DNA of 64,000 bases, taken from assembly GCA_030536755.1 (NCBI GenBank), contig JAUNPJ010000002.1, positions 1 to 64,000 of the forward strand, in the 5' to 3' direction. Position 1 is the first letter of the stretch; each line of letters begins with the position of its first letter. Positions 1 to 7,458 of this stretch are shown here, in pieces. Under the pieces are notes generated by a model. It searched no databases and was not told the DNA's origin. It saw only the letters and a list, made by a program, of their open reading frames with translations. The position numbers and the translations under genes were made by a program. The DNA comes from Eubacteriales bacterium (GTDB lineage Bacteria; Bacillota; Clostridia; Lachnospirales; Lachnospiraceae).

Positions 1-169
1 AATGTTATTTTTTACAAGAATTTACAAGGCTCCTTCCACCGCCTGAAGGCAGTGGTTTCCGCCTGTATTAAACGAAAGGTTTTATTTATGAATATACACT
101 TCGCACTTTGAATCCATAACGGTTCAGAAGGAGCGGAACAAGAAGTACACACACTGGAGGAAATTTACC

Positions 170-1069
170 ATGGAATTTAGACAGTTAGAAGCATTTGTAG
201 CCGTCTCCGAATTAAAAAGCTTTTCCAAGGCAGCACAACAGCTGTATTTAACACAGCCAACCATCAGTTCCCACATCAAGGCACTCGAAAAAGAGCTTGG
301 CACCACTTTGATCAAAAGAACGACAAAATCATTTGTCCTGACGGAACAGGGACAGCAGTTTTTCCCGTATGCCCGAAGGATGCTGGAGCTAAAAAAAGCA
401 GCATTGGAAAAAATCCAGACACCGCACAGACAGTATCTGCATCTGGCCGCCTCCACCATCCCGTCCGGCTACCTGCTTCCTCAGGTTCTTGCCAATTATC
501 GAAAAGAAAATCCGGAAACCTATTTTCACATCTGCCAAACCGACAGTTTTGGTGTGGAAAATCAGGTAATGGACGGAACCGTCGATCTGGGGCTGACGGG
601 GCAATACTGCGACAACAACCGTGTTGTGTGTGAAGCTTTCTGCAGTGATCATCTGGTTCTGGCTGCTCCTTCCACAGACTACTATTATCAATTGAAACGC
701 GAAAATCCGTCCTTGCAAAGGCTTCTCCAGGAACCTATGATCGTGCGGGAAATGGGATCCGGAACACAGAAGGCGGCCAATCAGTTTCTGAAAGAGCATC
801 AGATCGATGAACTCTCTCTGAACATCATCGCGCGTATCAACGATCTGGAATCCATCAAGCAAATGGTCACGCAGGGAATGGGTGTTTCTATCCTGTCTGA
901 TTTTGCGACCCGCAATCTGGCTGATTCCGGACAGATCCTTACCTTTCCTCTTTATTCGCAGCACCCACGAGAGTTCTATGTGCTCCGTCTGAAAGAGCGC
1001 ACTCTGACCAGACCTTTGCAAACCTTTATCAAATATCTCAAATCTTATGATTTTACTGAAAAAAAATAG
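170..1069 (+). CDS. LysR-family transcriptional regulator
   Basis: 299 aa, the usual LysR length. An N-terminal winged helix-turn-helix (about residues 1-60, with SFSKAAQQLYLTQPTISSHI) is followed by a periplasmic-binding-like effector domain (about 90-290). The N-terminus resembles the clostridial group annotated as selenium-metabolism-associated LysR regulators, but no selenium gene is in the window, so the target is unknown. The start is chosen for TGGAGG about 9 nt upstream of the ATG. The gene converges on nifJ and is separated from it by two terminators. Family assignment is certain; ligand and regulon are not. Confidence 0.9.
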   Translation: MEFRQLEAFVAVSELKSFSKAAQQLYLTQPTISSHIKALEKELGTTLIKRTTKSFVLTEQGQQFFPYARRMLELKKAALEKIQTPHRQYLHLAASTIPSGYLLPQVLANYRKENPETYFHICQTDSFGVENQVMDGTVDLGLTGQYCDNNRVVCEAFCSDHLVLAAPSTDYYYQLKRENPSLQRLLQEPMIVREMGSGTQKAANQFLKEHQIDELSLNIIARINDLESIKQMVTQGMGVSILSDFATRNLADSGQILTFPLYSQHPREFYVLRLKERTLTRPLQTFIKYLKSYDFTEKK

Positions 1070-1088
1070 GGAGCCTTGCTCCCTTTTT
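1068..1088 (+). terminator. Intrinsic terminator of the LysR gene
   Basis: A 7-bp stem AGGGAGC/GCTCCCT with a CTT loop overlaps the LysR stop codon and is followed by TTTTT. A run of A on the 5' side would let it work weakly on the other strand. Confidence 0.8.
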
Positions 1089-1094
1089 ATTATT

Positions 1095-1130
1095 ATAAAA
1101 ACCGCCTGCAGCAAAATGCTGCAAGCGGTC
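1095..1130 (-). terminator. Intrinsic terminator of nifJ
   Basis: On the minus strand, ACCGCTTGCAGC pairs with GCTGCAGGCGGT (one mismatch, loop ATTTT) and runs into TTTTAT just after the nifJ stop. Confidence 0.8.
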
Positions 1131-1145
1131 TGTATAATTCAGAAA

Positions 1146-4100
1146 TTATTCTGCAGAGTGCAGAGTTACTAATTTCTTCAGATATTCATATCTGTCTTTA
1201 GCCTGCTCTTCGTTCAGAGCGAACAGTTTCTCAGCTTTAGCCGGGTTAGAACGTTTCAGAGAATTGTAACGAACCTCGCCGTCCAGGAACTCCTGATATC
1301 CTTCTGTAGATGGCTCTTTGCTGTCTAAGCTGAACTTGCTTCCTTCTGCTGCAGGATTGAAGCGGAAGTTATGCCAGTATCCACACTTAACTGCTAATTC
1401 TTCCTCAGTCTGAGCTTTGCTCATACCTTTCTTGATACCATGGTTGATACATGGAGCATAAGCAATGATCAGAGATGGTCCCGGATAAGCCTCAGCCTCT
1501 GCAATTGCTTTTACAGTCTGGTTGAAGTCAGCACCCATGGAGATCTGTGCTACATATACATAGCCATAGCTCATTGCGATGCTTGCCAGGTCTTTCTTCT
1601 TTGTCTCTTTACCGCCAGCTGCGAACTGTGCGATCGCACCTGTTGGTGTAGCTTTGGAAGACTGTCCACCTGTGTTGGAATATACCTCTGTATCGAATAC
1701 CATGATGTTGATATCTTTACCGGAAGCTAATACGTGGTCAACACCACCGAAACCGATGTCGTATGCCCATCCGTCACCACCGAAGATCCACTGGGATTTC
1801 TTAGCCAGGAAGTCTTTCTGAGCAAGGATCTCCTGAGCTTTTTCGCATCCGCAAGCCTCTAAAGCAGCAACCAGTTTGTCTGTAGCAGCACCGTTAGATA
1901 CGCCGCATCCATAAGTGTCTAACCACTCCTGTCCAGCAGCTTTTACGTCTTCGTTTGTTCCGTTCGCAACAACGTCCTCAACTTTTGCTTTCAGTCCGCC
2001 ACGGATAGCGTTCTGAGCCAGTAACATACCATAACCAAACTCAGCAGCATCCTCGAACAGAGAGTTTGCCCATGCAGGACCCTGTCCTTTTGCGTTTGCT
2101 GTGTATGGTGTAGATGGTGAAGAGTTACCCCAGATAGAAGAACATCCTGTTGCGTTCGCGATGTACATTCTGTCACCGAACAGCTGTGTGATCAGTTTTG
2201 CGTAAGGAGTCTCGCCACATCCAGCACAAGCACCTGAGAACTCAAGCAGTGGCTGTTTGAACTGGCTTCCTTTTACTGTGCTCTCTTTGAATTTTGCGAT
2301 AACGTCAGCTTTTGCAGGCAGCTCTACTGCATAATCGAAGTATTTCTGCTCGCCAGCGTTTGCTTCCATGTTTGCCATAGCAAGTGCTTTTGCACCTTTC
2401 TTACCTGGGCAGACATTGACACAAGAACCGCATCCTGTACAGTCATATGCAGATACAACCATAGCGAATTTGTACTCTTTCATTCCTGTCATTTCCAGAG
2501 TCTTCAGACCTTCCGGAGCTGCAGCAACTTCTGCGTCTGTCATAGCGATTGGACGGATAACTGCGTGTGGGCAGACATAAGAACATCTGTTACACTGGAT
2601 ACAGTTTTCCGGATTCCATACAGGAATATCTACTGCGATACCACGTTTCTCGTATGCAGATGTACCAGATGGTGTTGTACCATCCACATAAGCATTGAAT
2701 GCAGATACAGGCAGTGTGTTACCTTCCTGAGCGTTTACTTTAGCCTGGATGTTGTTAACGAAATCAACAACTTCCTGACGTCCTTTTTCTGCATGACCCA
2801 TAGCAAGACCTTCGTCAGCTGCATCTTTCCAGCTTTCCGGAACAGTGATCTCAACAACCTGTTTTGCACCAGCGTCGATTGCATCGTAGTTCATCTGAAC
2901 GATCTTGTCACCTTTTCTTCCATAAGTAGCTTTTGCAGCAGCCTTCATCAGGTCAATTGCCTGCTCCTCAGGAATAATATTTGCAAGTTTGAAGAATGCA
3001 GACTGAAGAACGGTATTGATACGTCCGCCAAGTCCGATTTCTTTACCAATCTTGATACCATCGATTACATAGAATTTGATTCCATGGTTTGCGATGAATG
3101 CTTTTACCTGTCCTGGTAAGTGTTTCTCAAGTCCTTCCATATCCCATGGGCAGTTCAGAAGGAATGTACCGCCGTCTACCAGCTCCTGAACCATGTTGTA
3201 TTTGTTCACATAAGAAGGATTGTGGCAGGCAACAAAGTTTGCTTTGTGGATCAGGTATGTAGATTTAATTGGTGATTTACCAAAACGAAGGTGAGACATT
3301 GTAACACCACCGGACTTCTTAGAGTCATAGTCAAAGTAAGCCTGTGCATACATGTCTGTGTTGTCACCGATAATCTTAATGGAGTTCTTGTTTGCACCAA
3401 CAGTACCGTCAGCACCAAGTCCCCAGAATTTGCAGTTGATGGTTCCTTCTGGAGTTGTTACCAGAGGAGCGCCTGTCTCAAGAGACAGATTTGTAACGTC
3501 ATCCACGATACCCAGTGTGAATGGAGATTTTGTTGTGTTCTCGAATACAGCAACGATCTGTGCCGGTGTTGTATCTTTGGAACCTAAACCATAACGTCCT
3601 GTCAATACAGGTGTGTCATTGAATTTTGTTCCTTTCAGAGCTGCAACAACGTCTAAGTATAATGGCTCGCCAAGTGCACCCGGCTCTTTTGTTCTGTCTA
3701 ATACAGTGATGCATTTTACAGACTCAGGAATTGCCTCAACCAGAGCTTTTGCAGAGAATGGTCTGTAAAGACGAACTTTCACAACACCAACTTTTTTGCC
3801 TGCAGCTGTCAGGTAGTCGATTGTCTCTTCGATCGTATCACATACAGAACCCATAGCAACGATTACGTTCTCAGCGTCAGCTGCTCCGTAGTAGTTGAAC
3901 AGTTTGTAGTCTGTACCGATCTTCTCGTTTACTTTGTCCATGTACATCTGAACGATTTCAGGCATAGCATCGTAATATGGGTTGCAAGCCTCTCTAGCCT
4001 GGAAGAAGATATCCGGGTTCTGAGCAGAACCTCTCTGGCATGGATGATTTGGATTCAGAGCATTGTCACGGAATGCTTTGATTGCATCCATATCTACCAT

Positions 4101-4679
4101 ATCAGCAAGATCTTCGTAGTCCCATGTCTCGATCTTCTGAATCTCATGAGAAGTACGGAATCCGTCAAAGAAGTTAATGAAAGGAATCTTTCCTTTCAGT
4201 GCTGCACAGTGAGCAACTGGTGTTAAGTCCATAACTTCCTGTACACTGGACTCACACAGCATAGCTGCACCTGTCTGACGGCATGCATATACGTCAGAGT
4301 GGTCACCGAAAATAGATAATGCGTGGCTTGCAAGAGCACGTGCAGATACGTTAAATACGCCTGGAAGCTGCTCGCCGGCAATTTTGTAAAGGTTAGGAAT
4401 CATCAGAAGAAGACCCTGAGAAGCTGTGTATGTAGTAGTCAGAGCACCTGCTGCCAGAGATCCGTGTACTGCACCGGCAGCACCTGCCTCAGACTGCATC
4501 TCTGTAACCTGTACTTCACGTCCAAAAATGTTCTTTCTTCCCTGAGTTGCCCACTCATCTGTTGCTTCAGCCATAACAGATGAAGGAGTAATTGGGTAAA
4601 TTGCAGCTACGTCAGAATAAGCATAGGATGCATGAGCGGCTGCATGGTTACCATCCATGGTTTTCATCTTTCTTGCCAT
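1146..4679 (-). CDS. nifJ: Pyruvate:ferredoxin (flavodoxin) oxidoreductase
   Basis: Single-chain PFOR of 1177 aa, the normal length for the fused homodimeric enzyme. It decarboxylates pyruvate to acetyl-CoA and CO2 and passes electrons to ferredoxin. Visible parts are the N-terminal pyruvate/TPP domains (YPITPSSVMAE near residue 30), two 4Fe-4S motifs (CIQCNRCSYVCP near 690, CTGCGSCVNVCP near 747), a further cluster ligand motif CAGCGETPY near 816, and the TPP/Mg site (GDGW near 968, YSNTGGQ near 1002). AAGGAGG lies just before the start. A near-consensus promoter precedes it and a terminator follows, so it is monocistronic. Codon choice is strongly biased, as in highly expressed genes. Confidence 0.97.
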   Translation of the reverse strand: MARKMKTMDGNHAAAHASYAYSDVAAIYPITPSSVMAEATDEWATQGRKNIFGREVQVTEMQSEAGAAGAVHGSLAAGALTTTYTASQGLLLMIPNLYKIAGEQLPGVFNVSARALASHALSIFGDHSDVYACRQTGAAMLCESSVQEVMDLTPVAHCAALKGKIPFINFFDGFRTSHEIQKIETWDYEDLADMVDMDAIKAFRDNALNPNHPCQRGSAQNPDIFFQAREACNPYYDAMPEIVQMYMDKVNEKIGTDYKLFNYYGAADAENVIVAMGSVCDTIEETIDYLTAAGKKVGVVKVRLYRPFSAKALVEAIPESVKCITVLDRTKEPGALGEPLYLDVVAALKGTKFNDTPVLTGRYGLGSKDTTPAQIVAVFENTTKSPFTLGIVDDVTNLSLETGAPLVTTPEGTINCKFWGLGADGTVGANKNSIKIIGDNTDMYAQAYFDYDSKKSGGVTMSHLRFGKSPIKSTYLIHKANFVACHNPSYVNKYNMVQELVDGGTFLLNCPWDMEGLEKHLPGQVKAFIANHGIKFYVIDGIKIGKEIGLGGRINTVLQSAFFKLANIIPEEQAIDLMKAAAKATYGRKGDKIVQMNYDAIDAGAKQVVEITVPESWKDAADEGLAMGHAEKGRQEVVDFVNNIQAKVNAQEGNTLPVSAFNAYVDGTTPSGTSAYEKRGIAVDIPVWNPENCIQCNRCSYVCPHAVIRPIAMTDAEVAAAPEGLKTLEMTGMKEYKFAMVVSAYDCTGCGSCVNVCPGKKGAKALAMANMEANAGEQKYFDYAVELPAKADVIAKFKESTVKGSQFKQPLLEFSGACAGCGETPYAKLITQLFGDRMYIANATGCSSIWGNSSPSTPYTANAKGQGPAWANSLFEDAAEFGYGMLLAQNAIRGGLKAKVEDVVANGTNEDVKAAGQEWLDTYGCGVSNGAATDKLVAALEACGCEKAQEILAQKDFLAKKSQWIFGGDGWAYDIGFGGVDHVLASGKDINIMVFDTEVYSNTGGQSSKATPTGAIAQFAAGGKETKKKDLASIAMSYGYVYVAQISMGADFNQTVKAIAEAEAYPGPSLIIAYAPCINHGIKKGMSKAQTEEELAVKCGYWHNFRFNPAAEGSKFSLDSKEPSTEGYQEFLDGEVRYNSLKRSNPAKAEKLFALNEEQAKDRYEYLKKLVTLHSAE

Positions 4680-4752
4680 TTTCTCTTTTCCTCCTTGAAA
4701 AAGTTAAAAATTAATGATATATAGAACTGGCTGTCCTAAAATTCCATTTGTT

Positions 4753-4781
4753 ATTATAACACAAGTTTTTCTGACTGTCCA
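4753..4781 (-). promoter_or_regulatory. Sigma-A promoter of nifJ
   Basis: Minus strand: -35 TGGACA (4776-4781), 17-bp spacer, -10 TATAAT (4753-4758), with an extended TGT before the -10. This is one of the strongest promoters in the window. Confidence 0.85.
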
Positions 4782-4842
4782 TTTCCATTCTTGGTATTTC
4801 TGTATATATTTCAATACAAAATTTTCGCCATATTTGCGCACT

Positions 4843-5262
4843 TTACGGCCCATCATCCGGCAGACGCTGCATCAATTTGTCATAAGAACATACGCCCTGT
4901 TTATTCCAATTGCAGTTTCCGCAAATTTCATCAAACTTTTGCTTATCCAGATATTTTTTCGCACGAATCTGAAGTTCCCGATACGTATAAATTTCATCTT
5001 TTTGCAGTTGCAATATCCGGCATACCATTTCATCTTTTTTTGCAATTTGATTCTTTTTGCTGCCGCAAGTATTTTGTTTTGTCAGATTCGGACAATTCTG
5101 ACAGATTTCATCCGGAACACCCACCGCAAGAAGAGGCGTATCTGGATGTTCTCTCAACTGCCGGACCATTTTTTCCATCCCCGCACAAAATCCGGTGCTG
5201 TAGCCCTTTCCCTCAAAAAGCGTGGTGCACAGCACATGATGCGCCCTAAGCGATCTGCCCAT
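4843..5262 (-). CDS. DUF1284 protein, putative Fe-S binding
   Basis: 139 aa. Matches the DUF1284 family: an N-terminal LRAHHVLC motif and two Cys groups (CQNCPNLTKQNTC about residue 53; CGNCNWNKQGVC about 115) that could ligate a metal or Fe-S cluster. Function is unknown. Its ATG lies 17 nt inside the end of bioY in another frame and has no clear ribosome site, so translation is probably coupled to bioY. That pairing is the only hint at a role. Confidence 0.8.
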   Translation of the reverse strand: MGRSLRAHHVLCTTLFEGKGYSTGFCAGMEKMVRQLREHPDTPLLAVGVPDEICQNCPNLTKQNTCGSKKNQIAKKDEMVCRILQLQKDEIYTYRELQIRAKKYLDKQKFDEICGNCNWNKQGVCSYDKLMQRLPDDGP

Positions 5263-5803
5263 GATTGATCAAGTTTGCCTGCATCAGTCTTTTTCGAAGA
5301 ATGCTTCCGGCCAGAAGTGCGCCGATCACAGACAATACATCTTTTACAAGATATGGTACCGATACAAGAAGCAAAGACTGCACAAACCCTGTATTTGTCA
5401 CAACACTAAACTGAATTGCTCCAAGAAGATGACATACTGCCAATCCCACAAGTCCTGCAATGACTGCCAGCATCTTATTTTTACATGCTGCTCCGACACC
5501 ACACAGACCGGCCAGAAAAATAAAGCCGAAAATAAACCCGCCGGTCGGGCCAAGAAGCTTGGAAATTCCACCGGACATTCCCGCAAAAACAGGCACGCCA
5601 ATCGTTCCGATCAGAAGATACAAAGCACCGCAGGCCGCACCTCTTTTCCAGCCCAGAACATAGCCGCAGAGGGCCACTGCAAAGGTCTGTAACGTAATCG
5701 GTACACCGGACGGCATTGGAATTTCAAGAATGGAGAGCACTGCCAAAACAGCAGTAAACATTCCAATCATAACCATAGATCTAACATTGAATTGTTCTTT
5801 CAT
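5246..5803 (-). CDS. bioY: BioY biotin transporter, substrate-binding subunit
   Basis: 185 aa, about six membrane segments, with the family signatures PMPSGVPITLQTFAVALCG near residue 30 and GPTGGFIFGFI near 80. BioY is the S component of ECF biotin importers and works with a shared EcfAA'T module not seen here. The start at 5803 is preferred over in-frame ATGs at 5809 and 5833 because AAAGGGG lies 9 nt upstream. It is first in an operon with the DUF1284 gene. No biotin synthesis gene is in the window. Confidence 0.93.
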   Translation of the reverse strand: MKEQFNVRSMVMIGMFTAVLAVLSILEIPMPSGVPITLQTFAVALCGYVLGWKRGAACGALYLLIGTIGVPVFAGMSGGISKLLGPTGGFIFGFIFLAGLCGVGAACKNKMLAVIAGLVGLAVCHLLGAIQFSVVTNTGFVQSLLLVSVPYLVKDVLSVIGALLAGSILRKRLMQANLINHGQIA

Positions 5804-5837
5804 AATCATATACCCCTTTCGTTTCTCACACATTTCA

Positions 5838-5886
5838 ATTTGTCAACCACAATCATCATATGTGTTCACTCTTCATTTGTCAACCA
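5838..5886 (-). promoter_or_regulatory. bioY promoter with repeated TGGTTGACAAAT
   Basis: Minus strand: TTGACA (within 5875-5886), 17-bp spacer, TATGAT gives a sigma-A promoter. The 12-mer TGGTTGACAAAT containing this -35 box is repeated exactly at 5838-5849, downstream of the -10, with a 37-bp period. The core GGTTGACAA differs by one base from the GGTTAACAA half-site of Firmicutes BirA operators, so this may be a biotin-responsive operator, although the half-sites here are direct rather than inverted. Confidence 0.6.
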
Positions 5887-5911
5887 TTATTCTGAAAAAG
5901 TTTACTTTTTT

Positions 5912-5948
5912 GTACAACAAAAATGGAGGAATTCATTTCCTCCATTTT
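5912..5948 (-). terminator. Intrinsic terminator of the Rrf2 gene
   Basis: A perfect 12-bp stem AAAATGGAGGAA/TTCCTCCATTTT (5920-5931 and 5937-5948) followed on the minus strand by a T-rich tail. It lies just downstream of the Rrf2 stop. Confidence 0.8.
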
Positions 5949-5979
5949 CCCATATCACATCCTTATTCACCTTACATTC

Positions 5980-6402
5980 CTATTCACTGCATTGAGCCAT
6001 AATTTCCTCAAGACTCCTCTGAGCAAGCATATCCCGAAGAGCCTTCTGCACCTCTCCTAAATAATGATGTACTCTGCACGCCTCGTCGCCAGCGCCATTT
6101 CTCGAACAAGGCTTATGGGGATTCAGGCACTCGATAATAAACAGATCCGGATCGATCGCAAGATAAATATCCAGCAAAGAAATTTCTGACAATTGTCTAT
6201 TCAGAGCATACCCCCCATGCACTCCACGAAATCCCACCACAAGTTCTGCTTTCTGTAATTTTTTCAGAATCTTGTATGCGAATGGTGCCGTAATGTCTTC
6301 CCTCTCGCAGATTTCGTTAACACTTAGTCTCGGCTCGCCGTTCAGTGCCCTGATTACGCGAACGGCATAATCACATTCTCTTGTAATTAACATCCCTCTC
6401 AT
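5980..6402 (-). CDS. Rrf2-family transcriptional regulator
   Basis: 140 aa with the Rrf2 winged helix (CDYAVRVIRAL near 10, then GVHGGYALNR near 60). The middle region holds C-x6-C-x9-C-x2-H (ECLNPHKPC...EACRVH, residues about 98-118), resembling but not matching the three-Cys-plus-His cluster site of IscR/NsrR, so Fe-S sensing is plausible and unproven. It has its own promoter and an inverted repeat between promoter and start, suggesting autoregulation. An alternative start is 9 nt downstream. The upstream same-strand gene is a CcdA-like membrane protein. Confidence 0.9.
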   Translation of the reverse strand: MRGMLITRECDYAVRVIRALNGEPRLSVNEICEREDITAPFAYKILKKLQKAELVVGFRGVHGGYALNRQLSEISLLDIYLAIDPDLFIIECLNPHKPCSRNGAGDEACRVHHYLGEVQKALRDMLAQRSLEEIMAQCSE

Positions 6403-6418
6403 CTCTTTTCTTCAATCA

Positions 6419-6446
6419 TTTAATAAAGACGTGAAATCTTATTAAA
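6419..6446 (-). promoter_or_regulatory. Inverted repeat, likely Rrf2 operator
   Basis: Plus strand TTTAATAAAGA, 7 nt, TCTTATTAAA: near-perfect dyad (one inserted A) lying between the predicted transcription start and the Rrf2 start codon. Its position fits an autorepressor site. Confidence 0.5.
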
Positions 6447-6449
6447 TTG

Positions 6450-6479
6450 ATTATATCAAACAGTACACACTTTATGCAA
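6450..6479 (-). promoter_or_regulatory. Sigma-A promoter of the Rrf2 gene
   Basis: Minus strand TTGCAT (6474-6479), 18-bp spacer, TATAAT (6450-6455). Confidence 0.75.
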
Positions 6480-6538
6480 GTAAAACTGTCATTTTTTTAA
6501 CATGTTTGTTATTTAGATGTTTATTGTCAGAATAAAGT

Positions 6539-7231
6539 TTAATCCTCTGCAAAAAGTACAAAAATGCCTATCAGTAAGATCACAGCCCCCATAAGAATGC
6601 GCAGTGCTTTACTGAAGGATGCATATTTCGGATTGTCGATCACGGCCTGCACTGCACTGTAGCTGGTTCCCGCCGCTACCAGAAGAATACTGTGCCCAAT
6701 CGCATACAATGCCATCAGAAAAATCCCCCAGATCATGCTTCCGTCGGCCTTTGCGACCATGGCAAGCAGTGCGATCATAACTGGCGTTGCACAGTGCGAT
6801 GCAAATACACCATTCAGCATACCGATCAGAAACGCCCCAATGTATCCTTTTCTGCTCATCTTTCCATCCATATGAACATGAGGGATAATATGAATCACAT
6901 CCCAGATCTGCAATGCCATCAAAATCATCAGAATGCCAAGAAGCATCGACCACCAATGACCGGCGTCGTGCATCACATGTCCGATCACAGAAGCCAGGCT
7001 TCCAAAAATTGCAAACGTAGATGCCATGCCAAAAGCCATGACCACCGAAAGACGAAACGCTTTTTTGGTATCCGACCGGGAAGACGCTCCCACATAGGCA
7101 ATCACGGAAGGAATCGTAGACAGGGAACAGGGCGTAAACGATGTGATCACACCCGCAAGCAAACATAAAATCGGTGCCAGCCATACATTATCTTTGATAA
7201 GCTGCGCCAGCATTTCTAACCATTGTGTCAT
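6539..7231 (-). CDS. CcdA/DsbD-like membrane thiol-electron transporter
   Basis: 230 aa, about six membrane segments. The pair of Cys motifs FTPCSLSTIP (near 33) and ASHCATPV (near 145), one in each half, is the CcdA/DsbD transmembrane signature for moving reducing equivalents across the membrane. A histidine-rich loop (HIIPHVHMDG near 115) sits between the halves. No thioredoxin-like partner or cytochrome c maturation gene is adjacent, so the electron acceptor is unknown. GAGGTGA precedes the start and a consensus promoter lies about 90 nt upstream. Confidence 0.8.
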   Translation of the reverse strand: MTQWLEMLAQLIKDNVWLAPILCLLAGVITSFTPCSLSTIPSVIAYVGASSRSDTKKAFRLSVVMAFGMASTFAIFGSLASVIGHVMHDAGHWWSMLLGILMILMALQIWDVIHIIPHVHMDGKMSRKGYIGAFLIGMLNGVFASHCATPVMIALLAMVAKADGSMIWGIFLMALYAIGHSILLVAAGTSYSAVQAVIDNPKYASFSKALRILMGAVILLIGIFVLFAED

Positions 7232-7317
7232 TTTCTCACCTCATATTATCATTTCATTCGTTCAGCATTTTCATCACTGCATTTCGCCAAACAATTGTCC
7301 AGAATCTCAATTTTACT

Positions 7318-7346
7318 GTTATAGCACGAATTGCACAGATTGTCAA
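7318..7346 (-). promoter_or_regulatory. Sigma-A promoter of the ccdA-like gene
   Basis: Minus strand TTGACA (7341-7346), 17-bp spacer, TATAAC (7318-7323). It lies back to back with the ABC-F promoter. Confidence 0.75.
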
Positions 7347-7378
7347 CCGAAGAAGTCAGAGGAACGCCGAAAAAATAC

Positions 7379-7406
7379 TTGCAAATTTTCCAATATCCTG
7401 TAAAAT
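7379..7406 (+). promoter_or_regulatory. Promoter of the ABC-F gene
   Basis: TTGCAA (7379-7384), 16-bp spacer, TAAAAT (7401-7406). The leader of about 45 nt ends in GATGAGG before the ATG. Confidence 0.6.
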
Positions 7407-7458
7407 GTATAAAGACTATATAACATGATTAATAGGAATAAATAGATGAGGTTATGAC

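Noticed and set aside
36..55. Hairpin CCAC-C-GCC/GGC-A-GTGG near the left edge
   Set aside because: Short, with mismatches and no T-run, and the upstream gene is outside the window. Positions 1-169 otherwise show nothing I can name.
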